The notes under the pieces: model-generated
Told to the model about the DNA's origin: nothing
The model's input: only the letters and a program-made list of their open reading frames with translations
Databases searched by the model: none
Shown: positions 1-9,036 of the stretch, one piece after another
Numbering within the stretch: the first letter of the stretch is position 1
How the letters are laid out: every line of letters starts with the position of its first letter
Virus record (IMG/VR): IMGVR_UViG_3300046656_000093
Coordinates: 1-43,504 of that record
From: a virus
Strand: one strand, 5' to 3'
Length of the DNA stretch: 43,504 bases
Made by a program: the position numbers and the translations under genes

Positions 1-161
1 TTCTCGCCAGCGATTTCGGTGTGCGCGCGGATGGTCGTGATGACTCCGCGGCGATTCAAGCGGCGATCGATCGGGCATCGACGACGGGCCGTGGGGCCAC
101 GGTCTGGCTTCCCCCTGGCGACATCTATGCGACGAATTTGAAACTCAAGGCCAGCATCACG
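1..161. repeat. Terminal direct repeat, left copy
   Basis: Bases 1-161 match 43344-43504 with two differences: position 4 (t here, a at 43347) and position 35 (t here, a at 43378). Bases 36-161 are identical. The repeat lies inside the tailspike gene, so it is best read as the overlap of a circular assembly or of a circularly permuted genome, not as a dedicated packaging element. Confidence 0.95.
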
Positions 162-1178
162 CTCCGCGGGTACAACTCGGCGGAGTTCTATGAAACAGCC
201 GGGCCTCCCGCGGCGACGCCCACCACGATCTTGCATAACCTCCGCGGCACGACGCCACTAATCACCTCTGCGACGGACTTCGTGGGCGGGGCGGTTCGGG
301 ATCTGTTGCTCTACGGCTTCGGGAGCGGCTCGGCGGATCGCGGGATCTATATTCCGACCGGGGTTGCGGTGGTGCGGATGCGGGTCGAGCACGTCTGCTG
401 TAATAACTTCGCCGAGCAGGGCATTTTCATCGAAAGCACGACCTCGCTCGGCGGATTTATTAACAACGTCTTCACGTTGAATTGCCTGCTCACCCGCAGC
501 CGCGCCAGCCGGACGGGCACGATTCATCTCAACTCGACCGACTGGTGGATGAGCCAGTGTGAATGCACGTCGTCCGAGAGCTCCATCACGAATGCTTCGC
601 TCTACAACTGCGGGATCTATATCAACGGGGCGAATGCCTTCGTGAATCAGTGCGTCGGTGAAACCTCGGAGATCGGGATCGCTATTGGCGCGAATAAGGG
701 TCGTGGTCGGCTTGTCGCCTGTCGTTCAGACCTGAACCGCGGCCATGGCTTCGCGATCGATGGCGGTAGTCATCACATCGTCGCCTGCTATGCGCTCAAT
801 GATGGGCTCGAGACCGCGAACACGTACGACGGCTTCAACTTCGCATCCACGGGCGCCGGATGCACGCTCGTGGCATGTGACGCGGAAACGCAGGCTGGAC
901 ACAACGCGATCCGCTACGGCTTCAATTGCGGCGATCTCTCCCTCGGATCATCGCAGTTCATCGGATGCCGGAGCCTCGGCTATGCGACGGCCGATTTTAA
1001 TTTCCCCGTCAATCAGATCCGGCATGACAACCAGATCGTGTTGCCGGAGATTACGGCCCCATCGGCCCCGACGGGCAACCAAGCCGTGTTCTTCATTCGC
1101 GACAATGGCGCGGGCAAAACGCAGGCATGCGTACGGTTCAACACGGGCGCAATTCAGGTATTAGCCACCGAGCCGTGA
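1..1178 (+). CDS. Tailspike, right-handed beta-helix (3' part of a gene split by the window ends)
   Basis: This is the C-terminal part of a pectate-lyase-superfamily tailspike. It begins with the family signature (DFGVRADGRDDSAAIQAAID), followed by regularly spaced short Gly/Asn/Cys-rich strands typical of a parallel beta-helix. The true start is ATG 43208 at the right end: joined through the 161-bp terminal repeat the reading frame is continuous and gives about 437 residues. Such proteins usually bind or cut host surface polysaccharide. Catalytic residues cannot be assigned by eye, so the enzyme activity is unproven. It ends in a GTGA overlap with the next tail gene. Confidence 0.85.
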   Translation, partial: LASDFGVRADGRDDSAAIQAAIDRASTTGRGATVWLPPGDIYATNLKLKASITLRGYNSAEFYETAGPPAATPTTILHNLRGTTPLITSATDFVGGAVRDLLLYGFGSGSADRGIYIPTGVAVVRMRVEHVCCNNFAEQGIFIESTTSLGGFINNVFTLNCLLTRSRASRTGTIHLNSTDWWMSQCECTSSESSITNASLYNCGIYINGANAFVNQCVGETSEIGIAIGANKGRGRLVACRSDLNRGHGFAIDGGSHHIVACYALNDGLETANTYDGFNFASTGAGCTLVACDAETQAGHNAIRYGFNCGDLSLGSSQFIGCRSLGYATADFNFPVNQIRHDNQIVLPEITAPSAPTGNQAVFFIRDNGAGKTQACVRFNTGAIQVLATEP

Positions 1179-3982
1179 GAACGTTTGCCCGCGGGTGGAT
1201 GCCGGACGCTAACGCGGACGGTGGACCGAAGGATGCACTCCTCCGGATGGATAACTGCGTCCTCGATGAACTCGGGGTTGTCGCCTCACGCCTCGGGTCG
1301 CAGCCGATCAATGTCGCCCCGCTCGATGATCTCGATGTCCACTCGCTCTATACCGTTACGCTCAACGGCACCCGACAACGCATGGTGGGGGCGGGTAATT
1401 CGGTCTACGCGAACGGGGCGGAGATTCTCGGGTCGATTCCCGGCAGTGAAGACATCGCGTTCGGGTCGCATCTCGGCCAAATCTTCTTTACGCGGAGCAC
1501 GACAAAGAAGAAGTACGACGGCTCCGACGTGACGAACTGGGGCCTCGCGATGACGGGCAGTGCGCCGACGGCGGCCGCCGCGGGCGATGATTCCAAAGTC
1601 TTCGCGTCGTTCAACTCGACCGAATCTCCGGCCTTTGTCGAAAATGTGGGCGATGGAATTTCTTTCGTCGCGGGATTCGACGGGACGGCCAACGGAGCAC
1701 TCAAAGCGATTGCGGACACCCCACTCGCCTACTCGCAGATTACGAAGACCTTCGCCGCCGCGACAAACTTCACGGTCTACGACAGCGGCGCGATTGGGGC
1801 GGATTCAGACATCATCGAGTTCTACGCCTATGTCCCCCCGGAACAACTCACCGCGTTCACGCAGTTCTTCATGCAGGTAGACATCAACGGCACCACGCCG
1901 TTTGTGAGTGACTACTACTTTAAGATCATCAATAACGAACCGGACGAGAACGGCAACGATCAGATCGTCGCGGGCTGGAATCTGTTTCAGTCGGCGCGGA
2001 GTTCATGGATCAGGATCGGCACGAACAACGCATGTTCCTGGTCGACTGTGAAAGCGGTGCGCGCGGTGTCCGGGGGGACGACCGCGGCAAATTATGTGTA
2101 CTTCGATCGCTGGCGGATACGCGGCGGCACCGGCAGTCCCGTCACTGGCACCGTCCGCTATAAGTACATCTATGTGAACGACACCGGGACGTACGTGATC
2201 AAGTCCGCGCCGTCGGATGTCTCGGCCGATTTGATCGTCTCAGCCAATGCGACCGCGGTCAGCATTCCGGCCGATAGCAGCCGGGACACGCAAGCCGACG
2301 AAATCTGGCTGTTCCGTCAGGGCGGTGGACTCGACACGTTCTACCGCGTTGCCACCACCGAACTCCCAGCGGGCTTCAGCTATACCTGCCATGACGAGCT
2401 GGCGCTGATTACGTCCACGTTCCCCACATATGACCCCATGCCGCAGGCGGTCATTACATATGAGGACGAGCGCAGCATCGCCTCAGCACTCAGTGCGGCA
2501 TTTGCGACGCTGGTGGCGTCACTCACCGCCAGAAATACCACGACGGCCGACAGCATCGTGGATTCCATCTCGATCACGGATCAGATGTCCGATGCGGATG
2601 CGCTGATTCTGAACATCACGCTCAACGACACGATTGACGTGCCGCCAGATGACATCATCGCGATCGAAGGCCCGTACTTTGACCGCATGTATGTGCTCAC
2701 GGCGACCGACCTCTATCCGAGCCAGGCACTCGGTCCGGATATGTTCTCCGTTGATGAAGTGATCCACATCGCGGACGAAACTGAGACGGCGCTCTGGCTA
2801 AAGAAAGCCTTCGACGGGCTCTACATCGGCACGACGAAGGACATCTACCGGCTCTCTGGCACGGGCAATCCGCTCGAGGATGGCACGCTCGATCTGACAT
2901 TGCAGCCGTTGAACATCGACGCGCCGCCGATCAGTGCCGCCATTGCGAGCGATAACACGTTTCTCGTCTATGTCGCCTCGGATGGCTGGCGTGCTGTGGC
3001 TGGGCAGTCGGGCTCATCGCGACTTGTGGGACCGACGAGCTTGCTGTATCGCGGTCTGACTCGCCATGGCGTGGAGCCGGTGAATCTAGCCGGCCGCCTG
3101 CGCGCAACGATCGCGCATGGGCAACTCGTGGCGATCACGCCGGAAGGTGACGCCGACGATGACAGTGTTGTGCTCTATCGGCATGTGCTCGGCACGCAGG
3201 GGCAAACGTGGTATCGGCATGTGTATCCATCATCCTGGCGATCGATCGCGCGAGAACCGGACGGCACGCTGATTGCGGGCGACACCGCTGGGTTTGTGTG
3301 GACCCTGGACGATACTGGCCGACTCGACGGCGAGGACGGGATCGATCTGGAATTGCTCACGATTGCCGATGACTTAGACCTCCCGCTCCAACAAAAGACG
3401 CTCAACGACGCGCGCATCGTCGCGCAGACCGGCGGAGAAGCGGCTACGGTGCTGGCCTATCTCAACGATAGCAGCGACGCCGACGCGAGCTTTACGGGCT
3501 TCACAGAAACCATGTCGCCGTTCGTGGGGTCGCTGGCCAGGTTGCCCGCCGTGTGGCGTGTCCAACTCCGGATCACGCTGACCGCTGGCGCGTTCGGCGC
3601 GTTCTTCTCTGGCTATGACATCGGGGCCGTCATGTCCCCGCTCGGACGGCTCACGTATGACTCTGGTCCGATGGATCTCGGACAGGAGTTTACCTGGGTG
3701 CGAGAACTCCGCGTGAGTCTCACGGCCGTCGGGGCCGACATCGCCGCCGTGTTGTCGTTTGATGGGCTCGAGCGTGCAGCCGTCACTATTCCGATCCCGA
3801 GTTTTGGCCCACGTACGGTCACGATTCCGGTGCCGCGCGATTTTAAGGGGTCATGTCCGCGACTCGTAATGACGAGCACGGAGCCGTTCTATCCGGAGTG
3901 GATTGATGTCGTGCGCCGTGTCAGCGGTACGGCGATGAGTGCGAAGCCGATCCGCATCAACACGAAAGTGGCGGCGGCATGA
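1175..3982 (+). CDS. Large tail hub/stabilisation-type virion protein
   Basis: This 935-residue protein starts at GTG 1175, overlapping the tailspike stop as GTGA; an ATG at 1127 would overlap far more. The N-terminus (GWMPDANADGGPKDALLRMD, then a segment naming deviations from a default state) recalls the hub or DNA-stabilisation proteins of podoviruses such as P22 gp10, which open with a similar segment and then form a beta-propeller. The middle is rich in beta-strand-like repeats ending in W and F, compatible with a propeller. It follows the adaptors and tailspike, as expected for a tail-tip or hub component. Homology is inferred from position and style, not proven. Confidence 0.6.
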   Translation: MRTFARGWMPDANADGGPKDALLRMDNCVLDELGVVASRLGSQPINVAPLDDLDVHSLYTVTLNGTRQRMVGAGNSVYANGAEILGSIPGSEDIAFGSHLGQIFFTRSTTKKKYDGSDVTNWGLAMTGSAPTAAAAGDDSKVFASFNSTESPAFVENVGDGISFVAGFDGTANGALKAIADTPLAYSQITKTFAAATNFTVYDSGAIGADSDIIEFYAYVPPEQLTAFTQFFMQVDINGTTPFVSDYYFKIINNEPDENGNDQIVAGWNLFQSARSSWIRIGTNNACSWSTVKAVRAVSGGTTAANYVYFDRWRIRGGTGSPVTGTVRYKYIYVNDTGTYVIKSAPSDVSADLIVSANATAVSIPADSSRDTQADEIWLFRQGGGLDTFYRVATTELPAGFSYTCHDELALITSTFPTYDPMPQAVITYEDERSIASALSAAFATLVASLTARNTTTADSIVDSISITDQMSDADALILNITLNDTIDVPPDDIIAIEGPYFDRMYVLTATDLYPSQALGPDMFSVDEVIHIADETETALWLKKAFDGLYIGTTKDIYRLSGTGNPLEDGTLDLTLQPLNIDAPPISAAIASDNTFLVYVASDGWRAVAGQSGSSRLVGPTSLLYRGLTRHGVEPVNLAGRLRATIAHGQLVAITPEGDADDDSVVLYRHVLGTQGQTWYRHVYPSSWRSIAREPDGTLIAGDTAGFVWTLDDTGRLDGEDGIDLELLTIADDLDLPLQQKTLNDARIVAQTGGEAATVLAYLNDSSDADASFTGFTETMSPFVGSLARLPAVWRVQLRITLTAGAFGAFFSGYDIGAVMSPLGRLTYDSGPMDLGQEFTWVRELRVSLTAVGADIAAVLSFDGLERAAVTIPIPSFGPRTVTIPVPRDFKGSCPRLVMTSTEPFYPEWIDVVRRVSGTAMSAKPIRINTKVAAA

Positions 3983-4374
3983 ACCAATCCAATGAAATGG
4001 TGAATGCGCAAGTGGATGCCGGATTGGCGTTGCTCAATAGTGGGTATCTGCGGATCTACAACGGGACGAAACCGGCCACCGCGAATACCGCCGTCACGAC
4101 GCAGACATTACTGGCGGAATTGCGGTATGGCGCGACAGCCTTCAATTCGGCCTCGGCTGGAGCGGCCTCCGCGAATGCGATGACGCAGGACTCGAGTGCG
4201 AACGCGACCGGCACGGCGACCTGGTTCCGTGCGCTGGAATCAGATGGCACGACAGCGATCTTTGACGGCACGGCCGGCGAAGTTGGGACCGATCTCGTGA
4301 TGAGTGATGCGGACGTAACGGCGGGCGTGGTGGTGAGCGTGACATCGCACACCTACACGCTGCCCAAGAGTTAA
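3979..4374 (+). CDS. Small Ala/Thr-rich virion protein
   Basis: A 131-residue protein coupled by ATGA to the large tail gene. It is rich in Ala, Thr, Ser and Asn, with a short helical start (NAQVDAGLALLNSGYLRIYN) followed by beta-prone sequence. Small proteins of this composition are common in phage structural modules, where they decorate tail or head. There is no signal peptide or catalytic motif. The exact role is unknown. Confidence 0.6.
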   Translation: MNQSNEMVNAQVDAGLALLNSGYLRIYNGTKPATANTAVTTQTLLAELRYGATAFNSASAGAASANAMTQDSSANATGTATWFRALESDGTTAIFDGTAGEVGTDLVMSDADVTAGVVVSVTSHTYTLPKS

Positions 4375-4377
4375 ACG

Positions 4378-4749
4378 ATGGCAGACGTCACCGTCAAGTC
4401 TGTCGCGCCCGTGCCAGCGGATTCCTTTGTGAAGCCGAACATCGTTACGGTGCCGGCGAATCAACTCGCACAGGACTTGTTTAAAGCGGGCGGCGTATTA
4501 GCTCGGCTGCAAGTGCTGTTCGACGCCGGGCCGATTGTGCTCGATGGCGATTCGCACTCCGCTTTCTGGGTCTACGTCCAGAACGCAACAGGCTGGCAGC
4601 ATCTCGTGAGCCTCACGGATTCTCGCGACGTGGATCTTGGATGGGACGGGCAGGAGATCACGCTGAAGATCGTCGCGGCCTTCTCTTATGCCTGCTCAGT
4701 GGGCATTGGCGTCAACGTCCTCTTTCCCAGAGAGGCGAAGGTCGGCTAG
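4378..4749 (+). CDS. Unrecognised virion-module protein, beta-rich
   Basis: A 123-residue protein starting three bases after the preceding stop. It is mostly beta-prone, with conserved-looking Gly/Trp turns (WVYVQNATGWQHL), a possible small beta-sandwich. It has no transmembrane segment or known enzymatic motif. Its place between tail proteins makes a structural role likely. I do not recognise the family. Confidence 0.55.
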   Translation: MADVTVKSVAPVPADSFVKPNIVTVPANQLAQDLFKAGGVLARLQVLFDAGPIVLDGDSHSAFWVYVQNATGWQHLVSLTDSRDVDLGWDGQEITLKIVAAFSYACSVGIGVNVLFPREAKVG

Positions 4750-5484
4750 ATGGCGGTCGCCTTCAACGCGAAATCCACCAACCAGGCCCACACGGCGAGT
4801 GGCACCAGTGTGAACTTGACCACGATGACGGTCGGGTCCGGCACGAACCGAGCGCTCGTGGCGACACTCTCGTTTGACCGCCGCCACAACGCGATTGATC
4901 CAACCAGCGTCGCGCTGAGTTGGGACAGTGCCGGGACGCCGCAGTCCATGACCTCGGTGATTGCCGCCAATGGCGCCGGCACAGGCTCGACCTCAGCCCG
5001 CGCGGAAATCTGGGGATTAGTCGCCCCGACCGCGGGAAACAAAACGCTCGCGATTTCATGGACGGGCAATCAGGAAGTCTACGTGGGCGCACTCGATGTG
5101 ACGGGCGCGAGTCAGGCTGGCGGCACCACGACATTCGCCAACTCAGGTTCCACGACAGGCTCGGGCACGACGATGACGCGCGTGCAGACGAGCGCCACGA
5201 ACGATCTCAGTGTCGTGGTGTGGTGTGTCGCGCAGAACGTGTCGGCCACGACGACGCAAACGGAAGCGTATCGCAACAACACGGGCACGAACGTCTCGGG
5301 CGGTAGTTCCTACGGCGCTGGCGCGGCGACCGTCACGCATTCCTTCACCCAAGATATCAGCACGGCCTATGTGATCGTCGGCGTGGACATCGTGGTCGCA
5401 TCCTCCGGACGGACGGCGCTGAATACGCGCGCCACGAACCTCGGCATGGAAGTGGGCATGAACTGGCGTGGAGGACCGCTATGA
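4750..5484 (+). CDS. Ser/Thr-rich beta-sandwich tail protein
   Basis: A 244-residue protein abutting the previous stop. It is dominated by Ser, Thr, Gly and Ala and has alternating strand patterns (ALVATLSFDRR, KTLAISWTGNQEVYVGALDV) that look like a jelly-roll or carbohydrate-binding sandwich. It lies directly upstream of, and is coupled by ATGA to, a glycosyltransferase gene, so it is a plausible target of modification. That link is inference from position only. Confidence 0.55.
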   Translation: MAVAFNAKSTNQAHTASGTSVNLTTMTVGSGTNRALVATLSFDRRHNAIDPTSVALSWDSAGTPQSMTSVIAANGAGTGSTSARAEIWGLVAPTAGNKTLAISWTGNQEVYVGALDVTGASQAGGTTTFANSGSTTGSGTTMTRVQTSATNDLSVVVWCVAQNVSATTTQTEAYRNNTGTNVSGGSSYGAGAATVTHSFTQDISTAYVIVGVDIVVASSGRTALNTRATNLGMEVGMNWRGGPL

Positions 5485-6449
5485 ACCTGCTCCACTACAT
5501 GAAGCGAGAGAAGTCAGGACTCGCATTCACGACGCTGGAACTCGTGCAGGCCGAAGAGAAACAGGGGCATGGCGTCTGCGTCCGCGAACCGACCGACGAC
5601 AAGGGGATGCCCGGTAAGGTGCTCTACGGAAATCCCGATCTGAACTTCGACGTGGAGTGCATTCATTCGCAGATGCCGCTGCCGAGTTACTTTACGAAGC
5701 GTCCTAAGTTTCTGTGGATGCACGGAGAACCATTGTCCTCCGTGGGCAATGGCGTGTCCATGAAAGCCATTGTGGACATGGCCCCGAAAGTGGATGCGTT
5801 CATCGCCATGCGCGAGGAGGAGATGCCGATCTGGTCCTCCATCAAGCGGACCTACCGCGTCTCGAAGGGCATCGACCTGCAACGGTTTCAGCCGGTCACT
5901 GTCCCGGCGCACGACAAAGAAAATCCACTCTCAAAACTTTCAGGTGGTCCGGCCGTGCTTTACTGCGAGCACTGGCGCGGCCAGCGGAATCCGCTCTATC
6001 TGTGCGTCGCGATGGAGCGCGTGTGGCAGAAATATCCGGAAGCGCGTCTACATCTCTACAACTGCCCCGGCGGAAAGATGGGCGACACGTTCAAGGCGCT
6101 CATTCAGCACAATAAGTGGTGGGCGTTTCTCCGCACGATCAATGGGGCCGTGGCGGATGCGGATGTGAATCTGCTCTACAACCGCGCCGACATCATCGTC
6201 TCGTGTCTCGACCCGCTCTACGCCAGAAGCATCGAAGCGTTCGGCGCAGGCAAAGCCTTCATCGGTCCCGGCTACACCGATCCGGAGTATCCGCATCACT
6301 GCGACCTGCATCCGGATTCAATGGCCGATGCCATCATCAGGTGTTGGGAATCACGCGGCACGTTCGACTATCGCGCATGGGCGGAACAGAAGCATGACGT
6401 GATGAACACTGTGAAGCAGTCCATCGCGATTTACGAGAGGTATCTGTGA
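5481..6449 (+). CDS. GT-B fold glycosyltransferase (GT4-like)
   Basis: A 322-residue protein with the layout of a GT-B glycosyltransferase. The N-terminal half carries a Rossmann-like segment ending KFLWMHGEP and a sequence like that before the linker of GT4 enzymes (SKGIDLQRFQP, where GT4 proteins have NGVDxxxF). The C-terminal domain has LYCEHWRGQRNP, LHLYNCPGG and a donor-site-like DIIVSCLDPLYARSIEAFGAGKAF (acidic plus E-x7-style site). It is coupled by ATGA to the upstream tail protein and by GTGA to a zinc-ribbon gene, then a methyltransferase. It probably transfers a sugar to a virion protein. Donor and target are unknown. Confidence 0.75.
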   Translation: MNLLHYMKREKSGLAFTTLELVQAEEKQGHGVCVREPTDDKGMPGKVLYGNPDLNFDVECIHSQMPLPSYFTKRPKFLWMHGEPLSSVGNGVSMKAIVDMAPKVDAFIAMREEEMPIWSSIKRTYRVSKGIDLQRFQPVTVPAHDKENPLSKLSGGPAVLYCEHWRGQRNPLYLCVAMERVWQKYPEARLHLYNCPGGKMGDTFKALIQHNKWWAFLRTINGAVADADVNLLYNRADIIVSCLDPLYARSIEAFGAGKAFIGPGYTDPEYPHHCDLHPDSMADAIIRCWESRGTFDYRAWAEQKHDVMNTVKQSIAIYERYL

Positions 6450-6589
6450 CCACCCGTCGTCGTCTGTGGCGCTGGATCTTGCGGTCCATTCCCAATTGGC
6501 CGCATCGATACGAGGTTGTCTGCGCGAACTGTGGGCGCATTGAGCGACCGTGGGAGCGGGCCATGCTGTGCCCGAAATGTCAGCCATGA
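6446..6589 (+). CDS. Zinc-ribbon microprotein (47 aa)
   Basis: This short gene starts at GTG 6446 in a GTGA overlap with the glycosyltransferase stop and ends in an ATGA overlap with the methyltransferase start. The N-terminus is basic (TTRRRLWRWILRS). Two CxxC knuckles follow (CANCGR and CPKC), forming a one-zinc ribbon. Perfect coupling on both sides supports real translation. It may help the flanking enzymes recognise a target; that is a guess. Confidence 0.65.
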   Translation: MTTRRRLWRWILRSIPNWPHRYEVVCANCGRIERPWERAMLCPKCQP

Positions 6590-7191
6590 GCTACGCCACG
6601 ATTGACCACTTGCGCTCGCAGCTCGGAGGGACACCGAGTCCGGACCGGTCGCCGGCTTATGCCGCGAAGATGCTCCATCCAGTCCCGAAAGCCGAGACGG
6701 TGAAGCGTGAGGAGTTCATCTTGCGACAGTGTCGCGGCAAGAGGGTGCTGGAGTTCGGTGCCTCGGGCGCATTGCATCGCGCGATTGTCGAAGTGGCCGC
6801 GCTCTGCGTCGGCGTGGACCGCGAATCCACGAGCAGCGTGATCGGGTTCGACCTCGACGCCATCGGTCCAGAACTGCCGCAAGTGCCATGCGACATCATC
6901 ATCTGCGGCGAAATAATCGAGCACTTAACAAATCCTGGCTGGTTCCTGACGCGCCTCAAGCGGCAATATCCGGACGTGCCAGTTATTATCACAGTCCCCA
7001 ATGCCTTCTCACGCGCGGGAGCGGGACACATTCAGCGCGGCATTGAAAACGTCAACATCGATCATGTGGCGTGGTATTCGCCCACGACGATTGCGGCGCT
7101 CCTGACTAAGTGCGGCTACGTGGCTGGGGCGCTCTACTACTACAACGGCGACGGCCCAACGTCCGAAGGTCTCGTGGTCTGCGCGGAGTAA
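6586..7191 (+). CDS. Class I SAM-dependent methyltransferase
   Basis: A 201-residue protein; ATG 6586 overlaps the upstream stop. Motif I is visible as KRVLEFGASGALH, an acidic residue follows strand 2 (CVGVDRE), and CDIIICGEIIEHLTNPGWFL matches motif IV and the EHL signature of Methyltransf_11/23-type enzymes acting on small molecules or sugars. Downstream lies the Ser-Asp fibre gene. Given the adjacent glycosyltransferase, methylation of a transferred sugar or of the fibre is the simplest idea. Substrate unknown. Confidence 0.75.
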   Translation: MSYATIDHLRSQLGGTPSPDRSPAYAAKMLHPVPKAETVKREEFILRQCRGKRVLEFGASGALHRAIVEVAALCVGVDRESTSSVIGFDLDAIGPELPQVPCDIIICGEIIEHLTNPGWFLTRLKRQYPDVPVIITVPNAFSRAGAGHIQRGIENVNIDHVAWYSPTTIAALLTKCGYVAGALYYYNGDGPTSEGLVVCAE

Positions 7192-7194
7192 TCA

Positions 7195-8658
7195 ATGGCG
7201 CAACGCTTCTACAAAGGTCGAACAAACAATCACCTCACATGGGTGATGGTGGATGCGACGGACTTCGCGACGCCGGAATCGGCCATGTCCGCGGCCACGA
7301 AGATCAAAATTTACGGCAAGCTGCGCGGTGCGGCCGGCGTGAACTTCGTGTCCTCCGGCACCGGATCACTAACGAACGACATCACCCATGTCGGCGCGTC
7401 GGTCCTCGGGATCTACAGCATCGGCCTCGCGAAAGCCGACCTGTCTGACGCCTCGGCCGCTTGGTATGACCAATACATCATCAGCCTGTCGGCCACGGGT
7501 GCGGCATATCAGACGCTCGTAGCGGAAGGCGTGATCGATGACAGCACGACCAGCGCGGTCATCAGCGATCTCACCTCAGCATTACTCGTGATTCAGTCAA
7601 TGGCCTCAGATGCGGCGAGTGCCGCGGTGCAGGGGAACTCACGCATCCTCGTCACGCAGTCGATGGCATCTGATGCAGCCAGCGCGGCGATCCAAGCTAA
7701 CTCGCGTGTGCTGCTGAATGTATCGGTCATATCCGATCTATATTCGCTGCTCTCAGACTTCAAGTCCGACTTTCAAAGCCGAGTGCCGAAGGCCGTGGCG
7801 ACGAACTCGCAGTTGTCGGATCTGGCCTCTGACCTCAAAAGCGCCATCGCCGGAATTACGGTCACGATCAGCGCGTCCGACGTGTCAGACATTGCGTCGG
7901 CCGTCGTCGCAGGCTTGCCAGTCACGTCCGCGATCTCTGACATCTATTCGCTGCTGTCGGATTTCATGAGCGACTTCCAAAGCCGAGTGCCGAAGCGCGT
8001 CGCGACGGATAGCCAACTCTCCGACATGGCGAGCGACATCAAATCCGCTGTCCTGCTCACGCAGTCGCTCGCCTCTGATGCCGCATCGGCGGCGGCACAG
8101 GTGAACTCGCGTGTGCTGTTGGTGCAATCCAGGCTATCTGACTTCGATTCTCGCCTCGTGAGTGACGTCTCAGACATTCGCTCGATGTTGTCGGACATGC
8201 TCAGCGACTTTCAAAGCCGCGTGCCGAAAGCGGTCGCGACTAATTCGCAACTCTCTGATCTCGCGAGCGATCTACGGTCCTATCTCGTCGGCCTGAGTGG
8301 AACAGTCTCAGACATCTACTCCGGACTGTCGGACCTGCAAAGTGACTTCCAGAGCCGTGTGCCAAAACGTGTCGCGACGGATTCTCAATTAAGCGATATG
8401 GCGTCGGACGTGAAAAGCGCGGTCACCGTCGCGAATACGAATGCGGCGGCGGCGGCCTCACGGGCGCTGCTCGTGCAGTCCAGCGTCTCGGATATTTACT
8501 CGCTCTTGTCGGATGTCTCGTCGGATCTGGGTGTGATGTCAGGTGTCTTATCTGACACCTATTCATTGCTCGGCTCCACCCCCGCCGTAAACATTAAGAA
8601 AGTAAACGATGTGACGGTGGTTGGCGATGGCTCGCTTGTACCGTGGGGGCCGGCCTAA
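7195..8658 (+). CDS. Tail fibre with Ser-Asp coiled repeats
   Basis: A 487-residue protein in two parts. Residues 1-125 form a mixed alpha/beta domain (MAQRFYKGRTNNHLTWVMVD onward) like N-terminal anchor domains of phage fibres. Residues 126-475 are saturated with SD dipeptides spaced three to four residues apart (SDIYSLLSDF, SDLASDLKS), giving heptad-like periodicity consistent with a trimeric coiled coil. Four near-identical units carry the core SRVPK-[AR]-VAT-[ND]-SQLSD at residues of about 192, 260, 338 and 384. The C-terminus is a short tip. It follows a glycosyltransferase and a methyltransferase gene. Confidence 0.7.
   Translation: MAQRFYKGRTNNHLTWVMVDATDFATPESAMSAATKIKIYGKLRGAAGVNFVSSGTGSLTNDITHVGASVLGIYSIGLAKADLSDASAAWYDQYIISLSATGAAYQTLVAEGVIDDSTTSAVISDLTSALLVIQSMASDAASAAVQGNSRILVTQSMASDAASAAIQANSRVLLNVSVISDLYSLLSDFKSDFQSRVPKAVATNSQLSDLASDLKSAIAGITVTISASDVSDIASAVVAGLPVTSAISDIYSLLSDFMSDFQSRVPKRVATDSQLSDMASDIKSAVLLTQSLASDAASAAAQVNSRVLLVQSRLSDFDSRLVSDVSDIRSMLSDMLSDFQSRVPKAVATNSQLSDLASDLRSYLVGLSGTVSDIYSGLSDLQSDFQSRVPKRVATDSQLSDMASDVKSAVTVANTNAAAAASRALLVQSSVSDIYSLLSDVSSDLGVMSGVLSDTYSLLGSTPAVNIKKVNDVTVVGDGSLVPWGPA
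7768..8422 (+). repeat. Four-copy alternating repeat in the fibre gene
   Basis: Repeat units start at 7768, 7972, 8206 and 8344. Each encodes DFQSRVPK, then A or R, VAT, then N or D, SQLSD, then L or M, ASD. Units 1 and 3 are the A/N/L type; units 2 and 4 are the R/D/M type. This gives an A-B-A-B higher-order order with 204-, 234- and 138-bp spacing. The pattern suggests duplication of a two-unit block followed by a deletion in the spacer. Confidence 0.85.
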
Positions 8659-9036
8659 ATGGGGATCGGTACGTCGTGGGTGACCGGCTCATGGGTCGAA
8701 GACTCATGGTTCGACGGCTCATGGGGCATTGAAGGGGCTGGGATTACCTGCACGCTGGCGCTCACGGCCTTCGCGGCGCGGTGCGCGTTACTCGGACAGA
8801 TTGGCGAAGGGACCGCCCGTAATAACCGGCGCAATACCAGGCGGTTGACCTCGACGCGAGAAGACATCCCGATCCCGGCGGAACAGCCGGCCGAAGTACA
8901 GCAGTCGGTGCGGGCCGCGCTCTATCGGTTGGATCACACGAGTACGAAGTCCAGGATTCCACTGCCGGCGAAAGCGGAGCCGACGGTGCAGCAGTCGATC
9001 CGCGCGATTCGGAAACGATTGGAGCGGTTACCGTGA
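8659..9036 (+). CDS. Unrecognised small virion-module protein
   Basis: A 125-residue protein whose ATG abuts the fibre stop (TAA-ATG). The first 25 residues are Trp/Gly/Ser-rich with a repeated pattern (SWVTGSW, SWFDGSWG). A hydrophobic stretch follows, then a basic region with two similar segments, QQSVRAALYRLD and QQSIRAIRKRLE, each after a Pro-rich linker. It could be a fibre cap or chaperone. No family is recognised. Confidence 0.5.
   Translation: MGIGTSWVTGSWVEDSWFDGSWGIEGAGITCTLALTAFAARCALLGQIGEGTARNNRRNTRRLTSTREDIPIPAEQPAEVQQSVRAALYRLDHTSTKSRIPLPAKAEPTVQQSIRAIRKRLERLP

Noticed and set aside
258-527. Leftward open frame under the tailspike
   Set aside because: Antisense shadow of a well-supported beta-helix gene; no ribosome binding site and Arg/Ala-rich composition typical of shadow frames in GC-rich DNA.
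7195-8658. Repeat region as CRISPR array or diversity-generating retroelement target
   Set aside because: Repeats are coding, unevenly spaced and protein-periodic; no Cas or reverse transcriptase gene and no TR/VR pair seen.
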